A stretch of 37,692 nt of DNA from CAZGMJ01 sp964526785. Its GTDB lineage: Bacteria > Planctomycetota > Phycisphaerae > Sedimentisphaerales > Anaerobacaceae. The notes below the pieces were generated by a model. It was given only the letters and a program-made list of their open reading frames with translations, was not told where the DNA came from and did not search any database. Positions within the stretch are counted from its first letter, which is position 1; every line of letters starts with the position of its first letter. The position numbers and the translations under genes were made by a program. This document shows, piece by piece, positions 1 to 8,970 of this stretch. Where the stretch lies: NCBI GenBank assembly GCA_964526785.1, contig CAZGMJ010000052.1, positions 1 to 37,692 of the forward strand, written 5' to 3'.

Positions 1-91
1 GACTCCTTTCGATAAGTGATAGTTTCCAATCAACTCATCGATCCAGAGTCGGCTTTTTCTTTGTATAAACTCAAACTGGGGTTCTCTCAGA

Positions 92-107
92 TTGGCAGGG
101 TTCTTGC
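92..107 (+). promoter_or_regulatory. Candidate sigma-54 (-24/-12) promoter
   Basis: The sequence TTGGCAGGGTTCTTGC closely matches the sigma-54 consensus TTGGCACG-N4-TTGC. The invariant GG (94-95) and GC (106-107) are separated by exactly 10 nt. Transcription would begin near position 119, giving a leader of about 180 nt before the GH57 gene. No sigma-54 activator is encoded in the window, so this rests on the motif alone. The rest of 1-301 shows no gene that I recognise. Confidence 0.35.
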
Positions 108-301
108 GGCGGCAGTCCGGTTTTGATACGATGCTGCCTTGTTCATGCGAATCGGCCGGAAGCTTTCTCGGTGTGCAGAGGGCAGAGAGGCGTCAGTTTC
201 TGCGAACGAGCACGGCGATTCGTTGAGAGGCGTTTTAGAAGGAAACATTGCACGCTGTGATCTGAAGAGATTCCGGTTCCGGCGTTTGAAGGGAATGATA
301 T

Positions 302-2731
302 ATGGATAAGTATATTTGCATGCACGGGCATTTCTATCAGCCGCCAAGGGAGAATCCGTGGCTGGAGGGAGTGGAGCTTCAGGATTCGGCCTATCCTTAT
401 CACGACTGGAATATGCGTATTACGGAGGAATGTTACAGGCAGAACGCCGCTTCGCGCATTCTTGGGCCGGAGCGCAAGATCCTGGACATCGTTAACAACT
501 ATGCGAGCATGAGCTTCAACTTCGGGCCAACGCTGCTCTACTGGCTCGAGGATCATGCGCCGGACGTTTACGCGAAGATACTGGAGGCGGACCACAAAAG
601 CCGCGAGAAGTTCTCCGGGCACGGCAGCGCCATCGCTCAGGCCTACGGCCACATGATCATGCCTCTGGCGAACGATCGAGACCGCGAAACTCAGGTTCTC
701 TGGGGCGTTAAGGACTTTCAGCAGCGTTTCGAGCGCGATCCGGAGGGCATGTGGTTGCCGGAGACAGCGGTCAATTCGGCTACGCTGGAGTGCCTGGTCG
801 AGCACGGGATCAAGTTCACGATCCTGGCACCGCGACAGGCCAAACGCGTCCGCAGGATCGGCGAGAAGCGATGGACCAACGTAACGGAAGAGAAACTGGA
901 CACGAGCGTGCCGTACGTTTGTTCGCTTCCGTCGGGCAAGAGCATCGTGCTTTTCTTCTATAACGGCGGGGTCTCTCATGACATCGCATACGGCGGGCTG
1001 CTGCATAACGGCGAGAACCTCGCCAACAGCCTTGTGGGGGCGCTTGGAGATAACGGCGATCAGCCCAGCCTCGTTCACATTGCGACCGATGGGGAATCTT
1101 TCGGCCATCACCACCACCACGGCGACATGGCGCTGGCCTATTGCCTGCATCATGTCGAGTCGCAGGAACTTGCGAAGATCACAGTTTACGGAGAGTTTCT
1201 CGAACGCTTCGAGCCTCAGCATGAGGTTCAGATCTGGGAGGACAGTTCCTGGAGTTGTGCGCACGGCGTAGAGCGATGGAAGAGCAACTGCGGGTGTTGC
1301 GCCGATCAGTCACTATGCGGCCAGCAACAGTGGCGCGAGCCTCTGCGAAGTGCACTGGACTGGCTGCGCGATCGGCTTGCGGGCATTTTTGAAAGCCGTA
1401 TGCAAGCCTATTGCGAGGATCCCTGGGCGGCGAGAAACGAGTATGTATCGGTTATCAACGACCGAAGCGCAAAGAACGTAGCGCGATTCATCGCGGATAT
1501 TACTCATAAAGAGCTGGAAGCAGCCGATCGGACCACTTTTGTCAAGCTGCTCGAATTACAACGAAACGCAATGCTGATGTATACCAGTTGCGGCTGGTTT
1601 TTCGATCGGATATCCGGAATCGAAGCGGTTCAAATCCTGAAGTACGCCGACCGCGCGATGCAGTTGTGCAGGGAATTGGAAAATGTCGAGCTGGAGGACG
1701 AATTCAAAGGGATGCTTGAGGCCGCTGGCGCCAGCACGTCCGGGCTGACGAACGGCAAGGAGGTGTACGAAGCATACGTCGAGCCAGCCCGCATCGATCT
1801 ACCGAGAGTGGTTGCGCATTTCGCGCTGAGTTCCGTTTTCGAAGAAGAAGAGCAGAGCGAGGCCGACGTATACTGCTACCCCATACAGATCGAGGATTGC
1901 AGGGAAGCCAGCGTAGGCGTGCAGGTTCTTAAGATCCATCAGGGGCATGTCGGATCCCTCATTACGCTCGAGAAGCAACCATTCGAATCCGCAGCTTTGT
2001 ATCTCGGCGATCAGAATCTGTTTGCGGTAGTTCGGATGTCTGGCTCGCCCGATGATTTTAAGTCTGTGCACAAGAACATGATCGAGGCATTCAATCGCGG
2101 GGAGAATAATGAAGTGATGCGCATAATGAACGCGTCGTTCAGCGGTACGAACTATTCGCTTTCGCATTTGTTCAAGGACCACCAGCGCGAGATTCTCAAC
2201 GAGCTGCTTGCCAGCACGTGGGAAGAAATCGAAAGCTCGTTCAGGCATATATACGATCATAATTACCCAATCATGCTGATGATCCGCGGCGCCAACATGC
2301 CGCTGCCCAAAGCCCTGGCTGCGCCGGCGGAGTTTATTCTGAACGAGGATCTTTCCCGCGACATCGAGTCAGAAGACATGGATTTGGATCATTTCAAGCG
2401 TCTCGTCGACGAAGCGAGGCGGCTGTCGCTGGACCTGGATCGCGAGAAGCTGAGCTTCGTGGGCAGTCAGAAGGTGGCCGAGATGATGGCCCGCCTTGAG
2501 AAGTCGCCGCAGGACGTTGAGTTGCTCAAAGAGATCGGCAAGACTTTGCTTATTCTACGTGTCTTGACGCCGGACCTGAATTTGCAGAAGGCTCAGAACA
2601 TATTCTTTACTCTGGCCAAAACGAGGTATTCGGACATGCAGGCAAAGGTGGAGGCCGGCGATTCCGAGGCCTCACGGTGGGTCGAGGAGTTCACAAACCT
2701 GGCTCAGCAGCTGGGACTGGTGGTTGGCTGA
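302..2731 (+). CDS. GH57-type glycoside hydrolase with DUF3536 domain
   Basis: This 809-residue protein belongs to the GH57 alpha-amylase/alpha-mannosidase-like family with a C-terminal DUF3536 region. Visible GH57 signatures are HGHFYQPPREN near residue 8 (region 1), GMWLPETAV with Glu154 at the nucleophile position, and IATDGES with Asp263 at the acid/base position, followed by a histidine run (GHHHHHGD). The N-terminal ~330 residues carry the barrel; the remainder is helical and of unknown role. No signal peptide is seen, so it is probably cytoplasmic. The start is supported by AAGGGA at 289-294. MalQ follows 32 nt downstream, and both face the glgE/tre operon, which suggests action on alpha-1,4-glucan. 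The exact substrate cannot be read from the sequence. The family call is firm and the activity is inferred. Confidence 0.88.
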   Translation: MDKYICMHGHFYQPPRENPWLEGVELQDSAYPYHDWNMRITEECYRQNAASRILGPERKILDIVNNYASMSFNFGPTLLYWLEDHAPDVYAKILEADHKSREKFSGHGSAIAQAYGHMIMPLANDRDRETQVLWGVKDFQQRFERDPEGMWLPETAVNSATLECLVEHGIKFTILAPRQAKRVRRIGEKRWTNVTEEKLDTSVPYVCSLPSGKSIVLFFYNGGVSHDIAYGGLLHNGENLANSLVGALGDNGDQPSLVHIATDGESFGHHHHHGDMALAYCLHHVESQELAKITVYGEFLERFEPQHEVQIWEDSSWSCAHGVERWKSNCGCCADQSLCGQQQWREPLRSALDWLRDRLAGIFESRMQAYCEDPWAARNEYVSVINDRSAKNVARFIADITHKELEAADRTTFVKLLELQRNAMLMYTSCGWFFDRISGIEAVQILKYADRAMQLCRELENVELEDEFKGMLEAAGASTSGLTNGKEVYEAYVEPARIDLPRVVAHFALSSVFEEEEQSEADVYCYPIQIEDCREASVGVQVLKIHQGHVGSLITLEKQPFESAALYLGDQNLFAVVRMSGSPDDFKSVHKNMIEAFNRGENNEVMRIMNASFSGTNYSLSHLFKDHQREILNELLASTWEEIESSFRHIYDHNYPIMLMIRGANMPLPKALAAPAEFILNEDLSRDIESEDMDLDHFKRLVDEARRLSLDLDREKLSFVGSQKVAEMMARLEKSPQDVELLKEIGKTLLILRVLTPDLNLQKAQNIFFTLAKTRYSDMQAKVEAGDSEASRWVEEFTNLAQQLGLVVG

Positions 2732-2763
2732 GTGAATCCGAGAATTCTTTGGAGGATGCTTTG

Positions 2764-4263
2764 ATGCTGAGAAAGCGTGCGAGCGGAGTGCTTCTGCACA
2801 TTACGTCTTTGCCAAGTTGTTACGGCATCGGTGATTTCGGCCCGGCAGCCTATGACTTCGTTCATTTCCTCAAGAAAAGCGGTCTGAACTACTGGCAGGT
2901 TCTGCCGTTAAACCACATGGGGGGGGCGTCGAGCGATTCGCCCTACAACTGCGTTTCCGCATTCGCAGGCAATCCGCTATTGATCAGTCCGGAGATGCTA
3001 TACCGAGATGGCCTGCTTGATAAACAGCACCTCAAGGAGGCACCGGTATTTGCCGCAGAAACCGTGGACTATCGACGCGTGCACGGCTGGCGCACAAAGA
3101 TCCTGCGGCAGGCGTTCGCAAGATTTCAGAGTTCGTCGACGCCTGACGACTATGATGTATTTCTGCACGACAATAAATTCTGGCTGAACGACTTCAGCCT
3201 CTTTATGGCGTTAAGCCAGGAGCAGAAAAACTTCGAATGGAACAGGTGGCCCGCGGAGTTGCGAAATCGAAAGGCAGCGGCGTTGAAGTCCGCGCGGAAA
3301 CGATTGAGAGAACGGATCGAACTGGAGACGTTTATCCAGTACGCGTTCCGGCGTCAGTACTCGCAGTTGAAATACGCGTGCGAGCACAACGGGATTCAGG
3401 TGGTGGGCGACATTCCGATTTATGTGGCGCGCAACAGTGCGGACGTCTGGGCACATCCCCGGATATTCAAGCTGGACCGGGATAAGAAGCCCAGATGCGT
3501 GGCGGGCGTTCCGCCGGATTATTTCAGCGAAACGGGTCAATTGTGGGGCAATCCCGTTTACGACTGGAAGCGTCTGGCAAAGACGGACTTCGCATGGTGG
3601 ATGGAACGGGTGCGACACAACCTCAAGATCTTCGACTTCGTCCGCATCGATCATTTTCGGGGACTGGTGGCCTACTGGGAGGTGCCGGCAGGGGACAAGA
3701 CCGCGATGAACGGTAAATGGGTGGAAACGCCCAGCCATGATTTTTTCTCAGCGTTGTTCAAGACGTTTCCCTTTGCGCCGGTCCTGGCTGAGGATCTCGG
3801 CCACATTACGGCGGACGTTCGCGAGGCGATTTCCAAATTCAACTTCCCGTGCATGCGTGTGCTTCAATTCGGCTTTGGCGGGGAAATGGGGAAGAATCCG
3901 CACGCGCCTCACAATCACATCGAGAACTGCGTCGTATACACAGGCACACACGATAACAATACGACGCGCGGCTGGTTTGACAAAGAGGCCTCTGCCGAAC
4001 AGAAACGGCGCCTTTCTGCTTACATCGGGCGCAGAGCGACAGCACAAAACGTCCACTGGGATGTGATACGGCTGGCGATGTCATCTGTGGCGAAGCTGGC
4101 AGTCATTCCGATGCAGGATCTGCTCGGCCTCGGAGCAAAGGCGCGCATGAATTATCCGGCCAAGGTAAAAGGGAACTGGCGATGGCGGATGAAGAGCAAC
4201 GCGCTAAGTCCCAAACTCGCCGAGAGGCTTCGGGAGATGATGAGCGTGTATGCACGGGCATGA
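2764..4263 (+). CDS. malQ: 4-alpha-glucanotransferase (amylomaltase, GH77)
   Basis: MalQ transfers alpha-1,4-glucan segments between malto-oligosaccharides and releases glucose. The 499-residue length is normal for the family. It opens with the typical RASGVLLHITSLPSCYGIGD segment. The nucleophile is Asp296 in FVRIDHFRGL, the acid/base is Glu343 in LAEDLG, and the stabilising Asp lies in YTGTHDNNTTRGW. The start at 2764 is preferred because GGAGG (2751-2755) lies 8 nt upstream and the family's first conserved residues follow at once; a longer reading frame from 2677 would overlap the GH57 gene. It probably forms an operon with that gene. It would recycle short oligosaccharides left by GlgE, GlgB and TreY/TreZ. 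It converges on treY with a 45-nt gap in which I see only a weak AAGC-TTTT-GCTT hairpin. Confidence 0.95.
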   Translation: MLRKRASGVLLHITSLPSCYGIGDFGPAAYDFVHFLKKSGLNYWQVLPLNHMGGASSDSPYNCVSAFAGNPLLISPEMLYRDGLLDKQHLKEAPVFAAETVDYRRVHGWRTKILRQAFARFQSSSTPDDYDVFLHDNKFWLNDFSLFMALSQEQKNFEWNRWPAELRNRKAAALKSARKRLRERIELETFIQYAFRRQYSQLKYACEHNGIQVVGDIPIYVARNSADVWAHPRIFKLDRDKKPRCVAGVPPDYFSETGQLWGNPVYDWKRLAKTDFAWWMERVRHNLKIFDFVRIDHFRGLVAYWEVPAGDKTAMNGKWVETPSHDFFSALFKTFPFAPVLAEDLGHITADVREAISKFNFPCMRVLQFGFGGEMGKNPHAPHNHIENCVVYTGTHDNNTTRGWFDKEASAEQKRRLSAYIGRRATAQNVHWDVIRLAMSSVAKLAVIPMQDLLGLGAKARMNYPAKVKGNWRWRMKSNALSPKLAERLREMMSVYARA

Positions 4264-4308
4264 CGGGTTGTTTTGCGGACGGTAGTCGCTGAGAAGCTTT
4301 TGCTTGAG

Positions 4309-7086
4309 CTATTTGCGCCCCATCAAAAGGGCAACGGGAAATCGATCCAATATGGAGCCGACGGCTGTCTCGTCGGCCAGGTGTTTTGGTCGATCCGAAA
4401 TAACGTCATCCCATTGGTAACCGCTCGGAAGCACAACAGATGTATCCTTCCAGATCAGCTCGCCAAGAGGGAGCTGATCGGGTGCAATCAGTGACGAAAG
4501 AAAGCGCGGAGCGATCGTAACGGCACACCGGGACTGTGCTGTGCGTGCAAAAGCAATGACGTGATCGGCATATCGGCCCTTTGTCTGGAGGGGCAGATAG
4601 GAATCACTCAGGAACACGTCGAGGTACTCGCGGCGTGCGCACAGGACCGACCAGATGAGAAACAGTTTGATCCGGCCGTCCTCTTTGGAATTCAGCAGTT
4701 CGTCAATGCAGGCCGTGCGATTTGATCGACAAGCCCGTTCGATTTGATCGAGCGCTGTTTTGCGGAGTTCAAAGTCCACGGCCCGGCGATTGTCCGGATC
4801 AACCAGACTGAAATCCCACATCTCCGTGCCCTGATAGAAGTCCGGCACGCCCGGCGCAGTCATCTTGATCGCGGTCTGCGAGAGGGAATTGAATACGCCG
4901 TAAGCAACCACATCCCGCTGGAAGTTGAGGAAATCGGCCAGAAAGCCATCGGTTCGACCGCGATCCAGCAAGCTGTCTATGAATGCGAGGCATGCGTGCT
5001 CGTATGGCTCGTTCGGCATGATCCAGGTACTGTGAATCTTTGCTTCACGGACGGCCTTGATCGCATATTGTTTGATCCGTTCGGAGAAGCCTTCGAATTC
5101 ATTCTCGCCAAACGGCCAAGTACCGATCAGGGTCTGGTAGAGCAGATATTCATCGTTCGCATCCGGTGCGGGTCTGCTGTCGCATTTGCATTTAAGTCCC
5201 CGGTTCAGCCGTGGCCAGTGCTCGATTTTGTCGCGCCAGAGCTCCGGCATTTCGGAGAGCACATTGATCCGCGCGCGAACGTCTTCGCTGCGTTTGGTGT
5301 CGTGGGTACTCAGTGCATTCATTGTATGGGGCCAGCGTTGCGCCCTTTCGACGTTGAAATCGTTAAAGGTATCAATCGCCATGCCAAACCGGCTCGGATC
5401 AGACCCGACCTCATTGAGCGATGTCAAACGGTTGTAACTGTACAGCAGCGTATCCTCGAAACCCTTTGCCATGGCAGGGCCTGTAAACTGCTGGAACTTC
5501 ATGATGAATGCATACGGGCCGAGACAATCTTCGTTGGCATGCAGCTTACCGGGGTTGAGCAGCATATCACCGATGTGTTGGAGGGGTTCTTTGAGCGCCG
5601 GTGACGTATCGACAGCCTTCGCAACAGCCTGCTCCAGGTAGCGCCGATCCACATCCCTGTATCCATCCGGACTAATGTACGTGCGATACACCTCCAACCG
5701 AGCGATGATCTCAATCAGCGCCTCCTCGATCTGGTCGAGCGGTAGTGCGCTCTTGCGGCCGCAACTGCGACTGGCTTCTTCGAAAAGGTGCGCAACATAT
5801 CGGATATCGCCTCTGAGATGGCTGTCGCAGACCGTGCGTTTCTTCTCGTAGAGCAACTTGTCGAAACTCACAGTGTTGCCTGCAAACTCGGCGTACAGTC
5901 GGGAAAACGCGGCACGGCTTTCGGCCATGCAGAAGAGTTCGTTGACGTAGTTGCAGAAGTCATAGCCGGTGGTGCCTTCAACCGGCCAGTTATAAGGCAA
6001 GGGCTCGGTCAGCTCGAGTATCTTCTCCAGGACAAGATATGTATCGCCCAACCGCTCGCGCAATTGCGCGAGATACTCGCCACAATCGTGGAGTCCGTCG
6101 ATGTGGTCAATACGGACACCATCGATGACACCCTCATTCACCAGGCGGAATAGCAGCGCGTGCGTATGGTCGAATACATCGCTGTCTTCCACTCGCACAC
6201 CGATGAAATCATTGAGATAGAAGAACCGGCGGTAGTTGATAGACTCGCTCGCCTGTTTCCAATAGGCCGGCTTATAGATCTGTTCGTCGAGCAGCCGCTC
6301 CACGGGCTGCGGCCGATCGCCTGAACAATCAAACGCTGCGAGGCATCGCACATTCGCATCGATATGGTCGCGAACCTCCCTGGACTGCCGGTACAGATTC
6401 CACAGCTCGCTCTTTGCCGTTTCTGCCAATTTGCAGGCCATACAGGGATCGGATTCAATGGCGGCGGATTCGAAAGCATCCAGGATTCCGCGCCATACGG
6501 TCCACGACTGGCCGTTTCGGTTTTCGGCTGTCCGACCGGCGGGATTCAAGACTTTGCCATACGAAGAGAGAGCGAGCGGGAAACAGACTTCGTAATAACG
6601 AAATTGCAGGCCGGCTTCCGTCAGTTCCAGGCACAGTTCTCCATCGGCCAGCACTTCATCCAACGGTTTGCCCAGAAACGGCGCCAGAATGTGTCCTCTG
6701 AGTTGTGGGTCCGGATGATCCCAGAAGATGTCGAAGAACGAGAAGTAGCGGCTCTTTCGCCCGTACTCGAACACGTCCATCAACATGGCGTTTTGGCTGT
6801 TGTAGGCCATATGGTTGGGTACTATGTCCTGGAGCCAGCCGATTCCATGCTTTCTACACTCCCCTGCCAGCTTTTGGAAATCCGCTTCGGTGCCCAATTC
6901 GGGATTGATCCGATTGGGATCTGTCACGTCATATCCGTGGGAACTGCCCTGTGTGGCCTGAAAGATCGGCGAAGCGTAGATATGAGTGACGCCGAGCGTC
7001 TTTAGGTACCCAACCAGGGGAATCGCATCGACAAAGCCGAAGGCAGGACCAAACTGAATCCGATATGTCGCCGACGGTACAGTCAT
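4309..7086 (-). CDS. treY: Malto-oligosyltrehalose synthase (GH13)
   Basis: TreY isomerises the reducing-end alpha-1,4 bond of a malto-oligosaccharide to the alpha-1,1 bond of trehalose, giving maltooligosyltrehalose for TreZ. The 925-residue protein begins MTVPSATYRIQFGPAFGF, which is typical of TreY. The nucleophile is Asp327 in GVRIDHIDGLHD and the acid/base is Glu354 in LVLEKILEL. Near the C-terminus GVPDFYQGTEMWDFSLVDPDNRR is the characteristic TreY signature. The start at 7086 is chosen over an upstream in-frame start at 7245 because the extra 53 residues are low-complexity and overlap treZ. A GAGGG stands 3-7 nt before the ATG. It is last in the minus-strand operon, 11 nt after treZ. 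Confidence 0.95.
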   Translation of the reverse strand: MTVPSATYRIQFGPAFGFVDAIPLVGYLKTLGVTHIYASPIFQATQGSSHGYDVTDPNRINPELGTEADFQKLAGECRKHGIGWLQDIVPNHMAYNSQNAMLMDVFEYGRKSRYFSFFDIFWDHPDPQLRGHILAPFLGKPLDEVLADGELCLELTEAGLQFRYYEVCFPLALSSYGKVLNPAGRTAENRNGQSWTVWRGILDAFESAAIESDPCMACKLAETAKSELWNLYRQSREVRDHIDANVRCLAAFDCSGDRPQPVERLLDEQIYKPAYWKQASESINYRRFFYLNDFIGVRVEDSDVFDHTHALLFRLVNEGVIDGVRIDHIDGLHDCGEYLAQLRERLGDTYLVLEKILELTEPLPYNWPVEGTTGYDFCNYVNELFCMAESRAAFSRLYAEFAGNTVSFDKLLYEKKRTVCDSHLRGDIRYVAHLFEEASRSCGRKSALPLDQIEEALIEIIARLEVYRTYISPDGYRDVDRRYLEQAVAKAVDTSPALKEPLQHIGDMLLNPGKLHANEDCLGPYAFIMKFQQFTGPAMAKGFEDTLLYSYNRLTSLNEVGSDPSRFGMAIDTFNDFNVERAQRWPHTMNALSTHDTKRSEDVRARINVLSEMPELWRDKIEHWPRLNRGLKCKCDSRPAPDANDEYLLYQTLIGTWPFGENEFEGFSERIKQYAIKAVREAKIHSTWIMPNEPYEHACLAFIDSLLDRGRTDGFLADFLNFQRDVVAYGVFNSLSQTAIKMTAPGVPDFYQGTEMWDFSLVDPDNRRAVDFELRKTALDQIERACRSNRTACIDELLNSKEDGRIKLFLIWSVLCARREYLDVFLSDSYLPLQTKGRYADHVIAFARTAQSRCAVTIAPRFLSSLIAPDQLPLGELIWKDTSVVLPSGYQWDDVISDRPKHLADETAVGSILDRFPVALLMGRK

Positions 7087-7097
7087 GGGACCCTCTG

Positions 7098-8966
7098 TCA
7101 CAATGCGATCTCGGCTGCAGCGTGGCGGGCGACTTCCGCGACCGGCTGCAGTCTTGCCTCGAATAGGGCCACAGAGCGACCGCGTATTGTCAATCGAGCG
7201 CGGCCTTTCACGGTTTGAGGAAGGTCCGAGCCCGGCCCATCCCACTTCGTCTCGGCCGAATCCAGTATCTTCGTCCAGCCTCCTGCGGTCGCGTTTATTC
7301 GGAATTGCCGCTCAGACTCGGAGAAATTCATGATGCACTGAAGCTCGTGGCCGACAAATTTACGCCGCCAAATGAGAACGTGTTTTTCGGACAGGGAACG
7401 AACGCGCAAACCCTTCTTGCTGACGTAATCCGGATATCGATTTCGAATCGCGATGAGGCGCCGGTAGAATTCCAGCATCTGCGCATGACGACCAGACCGA
7501 CGTTTGGCCCATTGCAGCACAGATCTCTCGAACGTCTCGGTATCCTGCGGGTCCGGACACTCGCCTTTCCATTCGAAGGCTTTGAACTCGTCGGCGCGTC
7601 CCCGGCGCACGGCCTCAATGAGGTCTTCATCTGTGTGACTGACGAAGTACTGAAAGGGTGCGTCTTCGGCGTATTCTTCCCCCATAAACAGCAGAGGAAC
7701 ATACGGGGACAGAAGAACCGCGCCGGCTGCAAGTTTCAGCGACTCGAAATCCACAAGCTTCGAGAGCCGTTCGCCCAGCATTCGATTACCGATCTGGTCG
7801 TGGTTTTGAATGCACACGACGAACTGCTCGGCAGGGCGCTTCGTCGAGTTGCTGCCATGATGTCGCTTGCGGTGCTTCGAATAGCGCCAGTCATAAACAA
7901 ACCCCTCTCTGATCGCCTTTTCCAGATCGCCCACCTGTCCGAAATCGCGATAGTAGCCACGATCTTCTGCTGTGAGCAGCGCGTGCAAGCTGTGGTGGAA
8001 GTCGTCCGACCATTGCGCATCGAGTCCATAGCCACCTCGGCGGAGCGGCTCAATCAGACGCACATCATTGAGATCGCTCTCGCCAATGAGGTATCGGGGT
8101 CGACCGGTCCTGCCTCGAAACGCCTTGACGCGCCGGACCAGCTCTTCGACAAAGTGCCTGGCCCCTTCATCGGAAATAGCGTGCAGAGCATCGAGCCTCA
8201 GGGCATCTATGTGATACTGCCGAAGCCAGAACAGTGCATTCTCGAAGAAGAAATCCCGCACCTGATCGCAGTATGCATCGTCGAAGTTTATCGCCTCACC
8301 CCAGGGCGTTCGATACCTGTCACTGAAGTAAGGCCCGAAGTCTCGGAGGTAATTACCCTGCGGCCCCATATGGTTATAGACCACATCGAGAATCACCGCG
8401 ATGCCTTTCCCATGACATTCGTCAATGAATTTCTTGAACCCGACGGGGCCGCCGTAGGAATTCTGGACTGCATACGGATACACGCCGTCGTATCCCCAGT
8501 TACGTTCGCCCGGGAACTGTGCAACGGGCATGATCTCTATCGCGTTTACGCCACATCTGGCGAGTTCCCCCAGCCGTTCAATAGCCGCTTCAAATGTGCC
8601 GGCCGTTGTGAATGTCCCGATATGTACCTCGTAGATCACCATCTTTTCCAGCGGGATGCCGAGCCATATGGAATCGTCCCATGCATAATCGGAATGATCG
8701 ACAATGCGGCTGGGGCCATGCACGCCTTCAGGCTGGAAGTGTGAAACCGGGTCGGGTCGTTCCACCTGCTCGTCCAGCAAGATCGTGTAGTCCGCGCCGG
8801 CCTCAACGTCTGCAACACCAGCCTGCCAGTAGCCTCCCTCGATGCGTTCGAGATCCACACGTCTCGCGTGAGGGGCCTGGAGACAAACCTGTACTCGTTT
8901 GCGATGGGGGGCCCACACGGTGAATGTACATTTTCCGTCGCCTGAAAAACCAGCACCGGATATCAT
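7098..8966 (-). CDS. treZ: Malto-oligosyltrehalose trehalohydrolase (GH13)
   Basis: TreZ releases free trehalose from the maltooligosyltrehalose made by TreY. The 622-residue protein has an N-terminal beta-sandwich (FTVWAPHRKRVQVCL) followed by a GH13 barrel containing NFPGERNWGYDGVYPYAVQ-like sequence. The nucleophile is Asp259 in ALRLDALHAI and the acid/base is Glu296 in LIGESDLND. The start at 8966 is set by a perfect AGGAGG (complement of 8976-8981) and by the MISGAGFSGDGKCTFTVWAP opening. The reading frame continues upstream to 9530, but that stretch is antisense shadow of glgB. The glgB stop is only 4 nt upstream, which points to translational coupling. Confidence 0.95.
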   Translation of the reverse strand: MISGAGFSGDGKCTFTVWAPHRKRVQVCLQAPHARRVDLERIEGGYWQAGVADVEAGADYTILLDEQVERPDPVSHFQPEGVHGPSRIVDHSDYAWDDSIWLGIPLEKMVIYEVHIGTFTTAGTFEAAIERLGELARCGVNAIEIMPVAQFPGERNWGYDGVYPYAVQNSYGGPVGFKKFIDECHGKGIAVILDVVYNHMGPQGNYLRDFGPYFSDRYRTPWGEAINFDDAYCDQVRDFFFENALFWLRQYHIDALRLDALHAISDEGARHFVEELVRRVKAFRGRTGRPRYLIGESDLNDVRLIEPLRRGGYGLDAQWSDDFHHSLHALLTAEDRGYYRDFGQVGDLEKAIREGFVYDWRYSKHRKRHHGSNSTKRPAEQFVVCIQNHDQIGNRMLGERLSKLVDFESLKLAAGAVLLSPYVPLLFMGEEYAEDAPFQYFVSHTDEDLIEAVRRGRADEFKAFEWKGECPDPQDTETFERSVLQWAKRRSGRHAQMLEFYRRLIAIRNRYPDYVSKKGLRVRSLSEKHVLIWRRKFVGHELQCIMNFSESERQFRINATAGGWTKILDSAETKWDGPGSDLPQTVKGRARLTIRGRSVALFEARLQPVAEVARHAAAEIAL

Positions 8967-8970
8967 CGAG

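Noticed and set aside
7087..7245. N-terminal extension of treY by 53 codons
   Set aside because: It overlaps treZ, reads as low-complexity Arg/Gly-rich sequence and precedes the true family opening at 7086.
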